NCBI GenBank assembly: GCA_023451855.1
Contig: JAEXXY010000212.1
Coordinates: 1-13,316 of the forward strand
DNA: 13,316 nucleotides
Direction: 5' to 3'
Source of the DNA: Actinomycetes bacterium
GTDB taxonomy: Bacteria; Actinomycetota; Actinomycetes; Actinomycetales; Dermatophilaceae
Below are positions 1 through 8,923 of this stretch, one piece after another (the first letter of the stretch is position 1; every line of letters starts with the position of its first letter). The position numbers and the translations under genes are program-made. The notes under the pieces were generated by a model. The model was not told the origin of the DNA, made no database searches, and saw only the letters and a list, made by a program, of their open reading frames with translations.

Positions 1-1107
1 GTGCAGTACACGTCCGACCAGGACTTCACCACGACGATCAAGCAGAAGGTCCAGTCCGGCGACTCCCCCGACATCGGCCTGTTCCCGCAGCCCGGTGGCC
101 TGCTCGAGTTCGCCGCCCAGGGCAAGATCCAGCCGATCGACACCTACCTCGACTACGACCAGCTCGACCGCACCCTCATCAAGGGCTTCCTCGACGCCGG
201 CCGGTACAAGGGCCGCGTCTACGGCGCCCCGATGCGCATGGCCTTCAAGAGCGTCCTCTGGTACCCGAAGGACGCCTGGACCAAGGCCGGCTACCCGACG
301 CGGTTCAGGACCTTCCAGGACCTCCAGTCCCAGGCCATCGACAAGATCAAGGCGAGCGGGGTCTCCCCCTGGTGCGAGGCGTGGGGTTCGGACCAGGCCA
401 CCGGCTGGGTCGGCACCGACTGGGTCGAGCAGATGATGCTGTCCCTGTACGGCCCGCAGGTCTACGACGACTGGGTGGCCCACCGCATCCCGTTCAACGA
501 CCCCAAGGTCGTCAAGGCCTTCGACGAGGTCGGCAAGATCATCAAGGACGACAACAACTCCTTCGGTGGCCCCAAGGGCATCCTCAACACCGCGTTCGGT
601 GACGCCATGAACCCGGCGTTCCAGAACCCGGCCAAGTGCATGCTCCTGCGCCAGGGCAACTTCATCACGACCTTCCTGCCGAAGCCGGTCCAGGCCGACC
701 TCGACAACAAGGTCGGCATCATGGTCTTCCCGCAGTGGCAGGGCGGCTACGACAGCCCCGTCGTCCTCGGTGGTGGCGACATCGCCGGGCTCTTCAACGG
801 CGGCGACCCCGACGCCCAGAAGGTCATGCAGTTCCTGACGTCCGACAAGTTCGGCGCCGAGTGGGCCAAGGCCGGCGGGTGGCTCTCGCCGCACAAGACC
901 TTCGACGCGAGCAACTACCCGGACAAGATCACCAAGGAGATCGCCGTCCTGGCCGGCGCCGCGAGCGCGCTGCGCTACGACGGTTCCGACAGCATGCCCA
1001 AGGCCGTCGGATCGGGCACGTTCTGGACCGAGATGGTCAAGTGGATGAACGGACAGCCGACCCAGCAGACGGTCGACAACATCGAGACCTCCTGGCCGAA
1101 GTCATGA
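1..1107 (+). CDS. Sugar ABC transporter substrate-binding protein (AglE-like), 5' partial
   Basis: This is the extracytoplasmic solute-binding subunit of a carbohydrate ABC importer, captured from an internal codon to its TGA stop (368 codons visible). The open frame reaches base 1. The first residues (VQYTSDQDF) match the internal strand after the first lobe in family-1 solute-binding proteins, so the GTG at base 1 is not the start. About 70-90 residues, including the lipoprotein signal, should lie outside the window. Family-typical stretches are SGDSPDIGLFPQPG (about 19-32), the aromatic-rich lobe with WCEAWGSDQATGW (about 124-136), and the C-terminal GGWLSPHK. Many Trp/Tyr residues fit a sugar cleft. 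The next gene's ATG overlaps the stop (ATGA), indicating translational coupling with the permeases. The alpha-glucoside assignment rests on resemblance to AglE/AglF/AglG sets and is an inference; the general class is secure. Confidence 0.9.
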   Translation: MQYTSDQDFTTTIKQKVQSGDSPDIGLFPQPGGLLEFAAQGKIQPIDTYLDYDQLDRTLIKGFLDAGRYKGRVYGAPMRMAFKSVLWYPKDAWTKAGYPTRFRTFQDLQSQAIDKIKASGVSPWCEAWGSDQATGWVGTDWVEQMMLSLYGPQVYDDWVAHRIPFNDPKVVKAFDEVGKIIKDDNNSFGGPKGILNTAFGDAMNPAFQNPAKCMLLRQGNFITTFLPKPVQADLDNKVGIMVFPQWQGGYDSPVVLGGGDIAGLFNGGDPDAQKVMQFLTSDKFGAEWAKAGGWLSPHKTFDASNYPDKITKEIAVLAGAASALRYDGSDSMPKAVGSGTFWTEMVKWMNGQPTQQTVDNIETSWPKS

Positions 1108-2258
1108 CCGCCGACACCGCCTCCATCACGCAAGGAAGTCGGTCGCGCCCCAGCGACCCCGAGTCCGCTCTGCGAGCCCACCCGCTCAAGATCGCCCTCG
1201 GCCTGATCGGCATGGTCGTCGTGGTCTGGTTCCTCGGCAACCTGTTCCTCGCGTTCGGCTTCTACCCGCAGTGGTTCGGCAACAAGGTCGTCATCGGCCT
1301 GCTGGCCATCATCGCCGGAGTCGGCGGCGCCGCGGCGATCTTCTTCTTCCTCAACATGTTCGTCGAGGGCCTGCCCTCACGGCTGTCCGAGGGAGTGACC
1401 CCGTACGCCTTCCTGCTGCCGGGTCTGTTCTTCGTCGCGCTGATGCTCATCTACCCGACGTTCCAGACCATCAACTACTCGTTCGCCAACTCCGACAGCA
1501 CGGCATACGTCGGCCTGCAGAACTACAAGACGATCTTCGGCGATCCGGAGTTCTGGAACTCGATCCTCAACAACATCCTGTGGCTCATCATCGTGCCGGC
1601 GGTCGTCGTCGGCTTCGGTGTGGGGGTCGCCGTCCTGTCCGACAAGCTGTCGGCGCTCGGGGAGAAGGTCGCCAAGAGCCTCGTGTTCATGCCGATGGCG
1701 ATCTCCTTCGTCGGCGCCTCGGCGATCTGGGGCCTCGTCTACGCGTACAACAACCCGGGCGAGCCCCAGACCGGCCTGCTCAACGCGATCTGGACCAGCC
1801 TCGGGGGCGACCCACAGACCTGGTTGCAGATCGAGACGGCCAAGCTCAACTCGCTCCTGCTCATGGTCATCCTCATCTGGCTGCAGGTCGGGTTCGCCAT
1901 GGTCCTGCTGTCCTCGGCGATCAAGGGCGTGCCCGACGACACCATCGAGGCGGCGCGCATCGACGGCGCGACGGAGTTCCAGATCTTCTGGCGCGTCGTC
2001 GTCCCGCAGATCAAGGGCACGATCATCACGGTCTTCGTGACGGTGTTCATCCTCGTGCTCAAGGTCTTCGACATCGTGTACGTGACGACGAACGGCAACT
2101 ACAACACCAACGTCATCGCGAACCTCTTCTTCAACAAGCTGTTCGCCGCGAGCGAGGCCGGACAGGCCACGGCCATCGTCGTCGTCCTGCTCGTCGCGGT
2201 CATCCCGTTGATCTGGTACCAGATCAAGCACTTCAAGGACGAGGAGGCGAACCGATGA
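1104..2258 (+). CDS. Carbohydrate ABC transporter permease, AglF/MalF type
   Basis: This is an inner-membrane permease subunit of 384 aa in the binding-protein-dependent sugar importer family. The start is the ATG inside the ATGA overlap with the binding-protein gene. A hydrophilic N-terminus (1-27) is followed by two extra hydrophobic segments (about 28-55 and 61-86). The usual six-segment core then begins near YAFLLPGLFF (101). The extra pair recalls MalF and AglF. The cytoplasmic EAA loop that docks the ATPase is at about 282-305 (EAARIDGATEFQIFWRVVVP), with the conserved Gly at 288 and Pro at 301. It should pair with the next permease to form the heterodimeric channel. No ATPase lies downstream; many actinobacteria energise several such importers with one shared MsiK-type ATPase, which is known of the group but not shown here. 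The exact sugar is not readable from this subunit. Confidence 0.93.
   Translation: MTADTASITQGSRSRPSDPESALRAHPLKIALGLIGMVVVVWFLGNLFLAFGFYPQWFGNKVVIGLLAIIAGVGGAAAIFFFLNMFVEGLPSRLSEGVTPYAFLLPGLFFVALMLIYPTFQTINYSFANSDSTAYVGLQNYKTIFGDPEFWNSILNNILWLIIVPAVVVGFGVGVAVLSDKLSALGEKVAKSLVFMPMAISFVGASAIWGLVYAYNNPGEPQTGLLNAIWTSLGGDPQTWLQIETAKLNSLLLMVILIWLQVGFAMVLLSSAIKGVPDDTIEAARIDGATEFQIFWRVVVPQIKGTIITVFVTVFILVLKVFDIVYVTTNGNYNTNVIANLFFNKLFAASEAGQATAIVVVLLVAVIPLIWYQIKHFKDEEANR
2241..2247 (+). promoter_or_regulatory. Shine-Dalgarno of the second permease gene
   Basis: GAGGAGG lies inside the end of the upstream permease gene, 7 nt before the overlapping ATG at 2255. It supports that start over later Met codons (the next is residue 6) and indicates that the gene has its own ribosome entry in addition to coupling. 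Confidence 0.7.
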
Positions 2259-3118
2259 GCAGGCGACTCATGAAGGACGGGCGACCGCTCAGCCCGTTCT
2301 CGATCGTCACGATGACGATCTTCGCGCTCCTGTGGACGATCCCGACCATCGGTCTGCTCGTCACGTCCTTCCGGACCCGCGACGACGCTGCCTCGTCGGG
2401 GTGGTGGACGGCGCTGTTCAACCCCGGTAGCGCCAACTGGACGACGAGCAACTACCAGGGCGTCTGGAGCGGGCAGGACTTCGCCTCCGGCTTCATCAAC
2501 AGCATCGTCGTGGCCATCCCCGCGACGGTCATCCCGATCATGTTCGCGGCGTTCGCGGCCTACGCCTTCACGTTCATGAACTTCCCGTTCAAGGAGTTCA
2601 TCTTCCTGCTGATCATCGGCGTCATGGTCGTGCCCATCCAGGTGGCGTTCCAGCCGATGCTCAACATCCTGGGCCCGCGCGGCCTCGGCATCTCGGGCCA
2701 GTACATCGCCGTGTGGCTGTTGCACACCGGCTTCGGCATGCCGTTGTGCATCTACACGCTGCGCAACTACATGAGCACGCTGCCCCGGAGCGTCATCGAG
2801 TCGGCCAAGATCGACGGCTGCTCGCACTACCAGACGTTCTGGCGCCTCGTGTTCCCGATGTCGATCCCGGCCGTCGCGGCGTTCGCCACCCTGCAGTTCC
2901 TCTGGGTGTGGAACGACCTGCTCATCGCCAAGCTGTTCCTCAACAGCGGCAACACGACGGTCATCGTCAAGCTCCAGCAGCTGCTCGGCACACAGGGCCA
3001 GGGCGCGGAGCTGCTCACGGCCGGCGCGTTCATCACGATGATCGTCCCGCTCATCGTGTTCTTCGCGCTCCAGCGGTTCATGGTCCGTGGCATGACCTCG
3101 GGCGCCGTCAAGGGCTGA
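2255..3118 (+). CDS. Carbohydrate ABC transporter permease, AglG/MalG type
   Basis: This is the second permease subunit of the same importer, 287 aa. The start ATG overlaps the previous stop (ATGA), and a good Shine-Dalgarno GAGGAGG sits at 2241-2247, 7 nt upstream. The order is typical of MalG-like proteins: an N-terminal anchor helix (about 14-37), a periplasmic segment with several Trp residues (about 45-75), then five further membrane segments. The EAA loop is at about 181-205 (IESAKIDGCSHYQTFWRLVF then P), with conserved Gly188 and Pro201. Here the canonical EAA reads ESA, a common variation. The gene is the last of the visible operon; a long perfect hairpin starts about 20 bp after its stop. 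Function as half of the sugar channel is confident from family and context; substrate specificity is not. Confidence 0.93.
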   Translation: MSRRLMKDGRPLSPFSIVTMTIFALLWTIPTIGLLVTSFRTRDDAASSGWWTALFNPGSANWTTSNYQGVWSGQDFASGFINSIVVAIPATVIPIMFAAFAAYAFTFMNFPFKEFIFLLIIGVMVVPIQVAFQPMLNILGPRGLGISGQYIAVWLLHTGFGMPLCIYTLRNYMSTLPRSVIESAKIDGCSHYQTFWRLVFPMSIPAVAAFATLQFLWVWNDLLIAKLFLNSGNTTVIVKLQQLLGTQGQGAELLTAGAFITMIVPLIVFFALQRFMVRGMTSGAVKG

Positions 3119-3139
3119 GGACCCGCTCGGCACCACCTG

Positions 3140-3188
3140 CGCGAAAGTCCCCTCCGGGCCATCACTAGGCTGGGAGGGGACTTTCGCG
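3140..3188 (+). terminator. Hairpin terminator after the sugar importer operon
   Basis: The two arms, 3140-3155 and 3173-3188, are perfect 16-nt reverse complements (CGCGAAAGTCCCCTCC and its complement) around a 17-nt loop. Inside the loop GCC/GGC can add a short apical stem. It starts about 20 bp after the permease stop. No U-tract follows, which is common for actinobacterial hairpin terminators. Because the arms are symmetric it could act on both strands. The loop also contains a -10-like TAGGCT (3166-3171), discussed as a separate finding. Confidence 0.75.
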
Positions 3189-3225
3189 TCTGCGGCCGCC
3201 TCGCGGCCCGACGTCCGGGGTCCGG

Positions 3226-3248
3226 GGCGCCGCCCGCGGGGCGACGCC
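3226..3248 (+). other. GC-rich stem-loop in the fumarase leader
   Basis: GGCG (3226-3229) pairs with CGCC (3245-3248), and CGCCC (3231-3235) pairs with GGGCG (3239-3243). There is one mismatch between the two stems and a 3-nt loop. It ends about 20 nt before the Shine-Dalgarno of the fumarase gene. It may be simple leader structure in GC-rich DNA; a regulatory role is not shown. Confidence 0.35.
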
Positions 3249-3268
3249 TCAGCTGCAACCGATGCACC

Positions 3269-3274
3269 AAGGAG
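3269..3274 (+). promoter_or_regulatory. Shine-Dalgarno fixing the fumarase start
   Basis: AAGGAG lies 5 nt before the GTG at 3280 and 8 nt before the GTG at 3283. It lies inside the six extra codons that would be added by the in-frame ATG at 3262, so that ATG is unlikely to be the start. Confidence 0.7.
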
Positions 3275-3279
3275 CTGTC

Positions 3280-4992
<1,713 letters not shown>

Positions 4993-4994
4993 AC

Positions 4995-5000
4995 GAGGAG
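4995..5000 (+). promoter_or_regulatory. Shine-Dalgarno of the carbonic anhydrase gene
   Basis: GAGGAG lies 9 nt before the GTG at 5010. It favours that start over the in-frame GTG at 4989, which overlaps the fumarase stop (GTGA) but has no comparable ribosome site. Confidence 0.55.
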
Positions 5001-5009
5001 ACAACTGCA

Positions 5010-5525
5010 GTGACCGAGAACGCTTCTGCCCCAGCCGGTTTCGAGGACCTCGTGGCGGCCAACCGCGAGTACGCCGACAACTTCGACATGGCCGGCTTCG
5101 ACGGCATCGCCCGAGCCGGCGTCGCCATCGTCACCTGCATGGACTCGCGCATCGACCCGCTGGGTCTCGTCGGCCTCAAGCCCGGCGACGCGAAGATCTT
5201 CCGCAACCCCGGCGGACGCGTCGACTCCGAGGCGCTCGAGGCCCTGGTGCTCGCGACGCACCTGCTGGGCGTCGAGCGCATCCTCGTCGTGCCCCACACG
5301 CGGTGCGCCATGGCCTCGAACTCCGAGGCCGAGCTGCGCGAGCGGGTCGGGGCGAGCGCCGGTGAGGACGCGTCGTGGATGACCTTCCACGCGATCACCG
5401 ACCAGGAGCGGGCGCTGCGCGAGGACCTCGCCCGGGTGCGCTCGCACCCCCTCATCGCCCAGGGCACGCAGGTCGCCGGGTTCGTCTACGACGTCGACAC
5501 GGGCCTGCTGCGCCACGTCGCCTGA
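5010..5525 (+). CDS. Beta-class carbonic anhydrase
   Basis: This is a small cytoplasmic zinc enzyme, 171 aa, catalysing CO2 hydration to bicarbonate. Zinc ligands are visible as C43 in CMDSR (43-47) and H96/C99 in HTRC (96-99). D45 and R47 form the catalytic dyad typical of beta-class enzymes. The length and the C-terminal GFVYDVDTGLLRHV strand resemble the short mycobacterial type (Rv1284 style). The residues around the second motif read HTRCAM, where many family members have HTDCGM. Those two positions are not zinc ligands, so activity is still expected. The start is GTG 5010, with GAGGAG upstream; GTG 4989 would add seven residues. It lies 17 bp behind fumarase, so co-expression is likely. 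The gene converges on an LtrA-family gene with a 46-bp gap, and no clear terminator hairpin is seen right after the stop. Confidence 0.93.
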   Translation: MTENASAPAGFEDLVAANREYADNFDMAGFDGIARAGVAIVTCMDSRIDPLGLVGLKPGDAKIFRNPGGRVDSEALEALVLATHLLGVERILVVPHTRCAMASNSEAELRERVGASAGEDASWMTFHAITDQERALREDLARVRSHPLIAQGTQVAGFVYDVDTGLLRHVA

Positions 5526-5571
5526 GGTCTCGTCCGGTCGGGAGAACATTTCGTCCTGCTCTGCATGAGCG

Positions 5572-6762
5572 TCACTGCACGCTGGACGGGGACGGGTCGT
5601 TCTCCCGGTTGCTCAGCACGTGGTGGGCCACGGCGGCCGCGAGCACCAGGCCGGTGGCGAGCACGGTGACGCCGACCGGTGGCGCCAGCGCCGCGACGGC
5701 CAGCACGACGAGGCCGGCAGCCACTCCGACGCGTCGTTCGGCCAGCGGCGCCCCGGCCATCGAGTGCATGGCCGTCAGGCACCACACGTAGACGGCGACG
5801 GCACCGGTGAGGGCCAGGCCGACGACGCGGGCCGAGGCCTCCGCGTCTCCCTGCACGACGTCCACCGCGGCCGCGAGTCCCGCACCCGTGGCCGCCACGG
5901 ACGCGAACACGAGGTAGTGCCCGTAGCCGGTGACGAAGACGCTGGCCACGGATCCCTCGAACAGGCTCGCGTGCTCGCGCTTGAAGTAGAGCCACCACAT
6001 CGAGAAGACGATGAGCAGCCCGCCGACGACGAGCGCGACCAGGCCCACCTCCGCACCGGTGACGAGGGCCCCTTGGACGGCCTGCACCGACGCGAGGACG
6101 ACCTCGCCGAGCACGATGAGGGTCAGCAGGGCGTACCGCTCGGCGATGTGGTGCGGGTGGAACGGCGTGACGCCGCTCCGCTCGGCGACGACGGGCACGA
6201 GGAGCTCGAGCACCACGAGGGCGAAGAACGTCACCATGAGCGCCGTGCGGTCCTGGATGAGGAGCCGGGCGATCCAGAGCACCTGGACGACCGAGATCCC
6301 CACGGCATAGGTCAGTGCGGTGCGCCGGCCCTCCGGATGGCTCCCGGCCGCGCGCAGCCACATCGCGACCATCGCGAAGCGCATCACCGCGTACCCGCCG
6401 ACGACGAGCCCCGACTGCCCGGACCGGAAAAGGTCGGGGATGCCTGCGGCGAGCATGAGCGAGCCGGCCATGATCGCGAAGGTCAGGAGGCGGTAGGGCA
6501 CGTCGTCGCAGTCGTAGGACGAGGCGAACCACGTGTAGTTCATCCACGCCCACCAGATGGCGAAGAACACCATGACGAAGTTGACGAGCTCGCCGAGGTG
6601 TCCGCCCGCGAGGCCGTGGTGCCACTGCGCGGCTGCACTGGCGATGGCGACGACGAAGACGAGGTCGAAGAACAGCTCGAGCGGCGTCGCGACGCGGTGC
6701 TCCTCGTGCGGGTCACGGGGCTGCATGCGTCGCGAGAGCGGCACGACGTTGACGCGGCTCAC
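5572..6762 (-). CDS. LtrA-family (low temperature requirement A) multi-pass membrane protein
   Basis: This integral membrane protein of 396 aa belongs to the 'low temperature requirement A' family, first named in Listeria and of unknown biochemical function (not the group II intron LtrA). The signature N-terminus RDPHEEHR (16-23) followed by ATPLELFFDLVFV (25-37) is clear. The second family block, HIAERYALLTLIVLGE (205-220), is also clear. About ten to eleven hydrophobic segments span roughly 28-385, and the C-terminal tail is short and polar. The start is uncertain. GTG 6762 leaves 23 bp after the M3 peptidase gene and keeps the residues that usually precede RDPHE. ATG 6726 would give 384 aa. 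Neither has a convincing Shine-Dalgarno. Close spacing behind the peptidase suggests one transcript. Family membership is secure, function is not known, and no substrate is proposed. Confidence 0.9.
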   Translation of the reverse strand: MSRVNVVPLSRRMQPRDPHEEHRVATPLELFFDLVFVVAIASAAAQWHHGLAGGHLGELVNFVMVFFAIWWAWMNYTWFASSYDCDDVPYRLLTFAIMAGSLMLAAGIPDLFRSGQSGLVVGGYAVMRFAMVAMWLRAAGSHPEGRRTALTYAVGISVVQVLWIARLLIQDRTALMVTFFALVVLELLVPVVAERSGVTPFHPHHIAERYALLTLIVLGEVVLASVQAVQGALVTGAEVGLVALVVGGLLIVFSMWWLYFKREHASLFEGSVASVFVTGYGHYLVFASVAATGAGLAAAVDVVQGDAEASARVVGLALTGAVAVYVWCLTAMHSMAGAPLAERRVGVAAGLVVLAVAALAPPVGVTVLATGLVLAAAVAHHVLSNRENDPSPSSVQ

Positions 6763-6785
6763 GACCCGAGTCTGCCAGCAGCCGG

Positions 6786-8867
6786 TCAGTCGAGTCCTCG
6801 ACGCTCGAGCAGGTGCCGGATGTCGGCGTCCGTGCCCCGGAACTCCCGGTAGGAGGCGAGCGGGTCGGCCGAGCCGCCGATCCCGACGACGTACCTCCGG
6901 TAGCGGTCGCCGTTCTCGCGCGAGAGGCCCCCGTTCTCGCGGAACCACGCGACGGTGTCGGCGTCGAGGACCTCGCTCCAGATGTAGGCGTAGTACTGCG
7001 CGTCGTAGGAGTAGGAGAACGTGTGCGCGAAGTACGTCGACCGGTAGCGGGGCGGCACGAGGGGGTTGGCCAGCCCGGCCTCTGCCAGGGCCTGCGCCTC
7101 GAAGGCCTCGACGTCGGTGACCGCCTCGGCCTGCTCGACCGTCAGCGCGTGCCACGCCTGGTCGAGCAGCGCTGCCGCGAGGTACTCCCCCGTCGCGAAC
7201 CCCTCGCCCCACGACTGTGCGGCGACGAGCCGGTCCACGAGCTCCTGGGGGAGCCGCTCCCCCGTCTCGTGGTGCACGGCGTAGCTGCCGAGCACCTCCG
7301 GCCAGAGCATCCACATCTCGTTGACCTGGCTCGGGTACTTGACGAAGTCGCGGAACACGCGGGTGCCGGCGAAGTGCGGGTAGGTGACGCGGGCGAGCAG
7401 CCCGTGGATCGCGTGCCCGAACTCGTGGAAGAAGGTGCGGGTCTCGTCGTAGGTGAGCAGGGTCGGCTCGCCGGCACCCGGCTTGGGCACGTTGAGGTTG
7501 TTGACGACGACGGCGTGCGGCTGGTCGAGCAGGGCGTTCTGGTGCACGAGGCTGTTCATCCACGCACCACCCTTCTTCGTGTCGCGCGTGTAGAGGTCGA
7601 GCAGGTAGAGCCCGAACGGGGTGCCGTCGGCGTCGTGCACCTCGAAGACGCGGACGTCGGGGTAGTATCCGACGAGGTCGTCGCGCTCGTGGAAGGTGAG
7701 GCCGTAGAGCCGCTCGGCGGCGAGGGAGATGCCGTCCTGCAGCACCCGCTCCGCCTCGAGGTACGGACGCATCTGCGCGAGGTCGACGTCGTACGTCGAG
7801 GCGCGCACCCGCTCGGACCAGAACGCCCAGTCGTGCGGCTCTACCGGGTGTCCCGCCTCTTGATCGAGCAGCGCGCGCTCACGCTCGATGTTGCGCGCTG
7901 CGGCCGGCGCGAGCTTCTCGAGCAGCTCCAGGACGCGCTCGGGTGAGCGCGCCGTCGAGTCGGCCAGGGTCGCCGCGGCGTGGGTGTCGTAGCCGAGCAG
8001 CCGCGCCCGCTGCGCCCGCAGCCGCACGATCTGCAGGATGAGGTCCTTGGTGTCGTCGGCGTTGTCGCGGTTGCCGCGGCTGGTCTGCGCGTCCTGGAGG
8101 CGTCGGCGCAGGTCGCGGTCGGTCAGCGAGGCCAGGTGCGGGTGGCTCGTCGGCAGCACGAGCGTGATGAGCCAGGCTCCGTCGTGGCCGTGCTCGCGGG
8201 CCGCCTCGGCCGCGGCCGAGATTTCGCCTGCGGTGAGGCCGTCGAGCTGCCCGGCGTCCTCGACGAGCACGGCGAGGTCGTTGGAGTCGGACAGCAGCTG
8301 CTTCTCGAAGCGCGTGTTCAGAGTCGCGAGCCGGCCGTTGAGGTCGCGCAGGCCGGCCTTGGCGTCGTCGTCGAGGCCGGCGCCCGCGACGGTCATCTCG
8401 GTCAGGTGCCGCTCGACGAGGCGGCGCGACTCGGCGTCGAGGGCCGCCATGGCGTCGGCGTCGTCGTGCACGGCCCGGATGCGCGCGTAGAGGCGCGGGT
8501 CGAGCCGGACGGCATCGCCGTGGGCGGTGAGCCTCGGCGCGTACTCCTCCTCGAGCGCCTGCATGGCCTCGGTGGCCAGCGAGCTCGACGTGCCGAAGAA
8601 GGCGAGGCTGACCCTGCTGAGCAGCCGACCCGACCGTTCGAGCGCGACGACGGTGTTCTCGAAGGTCGGCGGTTCCGCGCTGCCGGCGATGGCGTCCACC
8701 TCGGCGCGCTGCTCGGCCATGCCGGCGTCGAAGGCCGGGCCGTAGTGCTCGACACGGATGTGCGCGAACGGCGGCAACGAGAACGGCAGCCCGCTCGGGA
8801 CGAGCAGCGGGTTGGCGTCGGTGGAGGCGTCGTCGGTGGTGGTGGCGTCGGCGGTGGCGTCGGGCAT
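6786..8867 (-). CDS. M3-family metallopeptidase (Dcp / oligopeptidase A-like) with altered zinc site
   Basis: This is a cytoplasmic-type oligopeptidase relative of 693 aa, the normal length for Dcp/OpdA-like M3 enzymes, which trim short peptides. There is no signal peptide. An Asp/Ala/Thr-rich tail (1-19) precedes the conserved start NPLLVPSGLPFSLPPF. The helical region is at about 130-340 and the catalytic domain at about 345-690. The motif HEFGHAIHG begins at 481 (H481, E482, H485). In M3 enzymes the third zinc ligand is a Glu 25 residues after the second His, in DFVE-PSQ. Here that position is K510 (DFVKYPSQVNE; codon AAG at 7340-7338). The usual glycine loop near the C-terminus (GGYxAGYY) reads SYSYDAQYY (618-626), keeping the tyrosines. 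The fold assignment is strong, but canonical zinc catalysis is doubtful. The ATG start is supported by a -10 box 6 nt upstream that implies a leaderless mRNA. LtrA follows after 23 bp. Confidence 0.92.
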   Translation of the reverse strand: MPDATADATTTDDASTDANPLLVPSGLPFSLPPFAHIRVEHYGPAFDAGMAEQRAEVDAIAGSAEPPTFENTVVALERSGRLLSRVSLAFFGTSSSLATEAMQALEEEYAPRLTAHGDAVRLDPRLYARIRAVHDDADAMAALDAESRRLVERHLTEMTVAGAGLDDDAKAGLRDLNGRLATLNTRFEKQLLSDSNDLAVLVEDAGQLDGLTAGEISAAAEAAREHGHDGAWLITLVLPTSHPHLASLTDRDLRRRLQDAQTSRGNRDNADDTKDLILQIVRLRAQRARLLGYDTHAAATLADSTARSPERVLELLEKLAPAAARNIERERALLDQEAGHPVEPHDWAFWSERVRASTYDVDLAQMRPYLEAERVLQDGISLAAERLYGLTFHERDDLVGYYPDVRVFEVHDADGTPFGLYLLDLYTRDTKKGGAWMNSLVHQNALLDQPHAVVVNNLNVPKPGAGEPTLLTYDETRTFFHEFGHAIHGLLARVTYPHFAGTRVFRDFVKYPSQVNEMWMLWPEVLGSYAVHHETGERLPQELVDRLVAAQSWGEGFATGEYLAAALLDQAWHALTVEQAEAVTDVEAFEAQALAEAGLANPLVPPRYRSTYFAHTFSYSYDAQYYAYIWSEVLDADTVAWFRENGGLSRENGDRYRRYVVGIGGSADPLASYREFRGTDADIRHLLERRGLD
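8841..8864. repeat. 12-bp tandem repeat at the start of the M3 peptidase gene
   Basis: GGTGGCGTCGGC (8841-8852) is followed directly by GGTGGCGTCGGG (8853-8864), with 11 of 12 bases identical. On the coding strand it encodes the repeated Asp/Ala/Thr residues of the N-terminal tail. It is probably the product of slippage in a low-complexity segment without a conserved role. Confidence 0.6.
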
Positions 8868-8873
8868 GAGGCG

Positions 8874-8879
8874 ACCCTA
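8874..8879 (-). promoter_or_regulatory. -10 element for a leaderless M3 peptidase transcript
   Basis: On the minus strand TAGGGT fits the actinobacterial TANNNT -10 consensus. It ends 6 nt before the ATG at 8867, the spacing expected when transcription begins at the A of the start codon. No recognisable -35 is present. No good Shine-Dalgarno lies upstream of this ATG, which is consistent with leaderless translation. This is a prediction from sequence only. Confidence 0.5.
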
Positions 8880-8887
8880 TGCAGCAC

Positions 8888-8900
8888 GCCCTGCCAGGGC
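8888..8900. repeat. 13-bp palindrome between glmM and the peptidase gene
   Basis: GCCCTG, one central base and CAGGGC form a perfect short inverted repeat in the 56-bp gap. It lies 24 bp after the glmM stop and just upstream of the predicted -10 of the peptidase gene. It could be a weak terminator hairpin or an operator half-site pair; the short arms prevent a decision. Confidence 0.4.
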
Positions 8901-8923
8901 ACCCCGTTTGTCGCAGCGAGGCC

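Noticed and set aside
636..1103. Extension of the first permease frame back into the binding-protein gene
   Set aside because: The extension is an out-of-frame reading of the binding-protein gene. The permease starts at the ATG at 1104, in the ATGA overlap.
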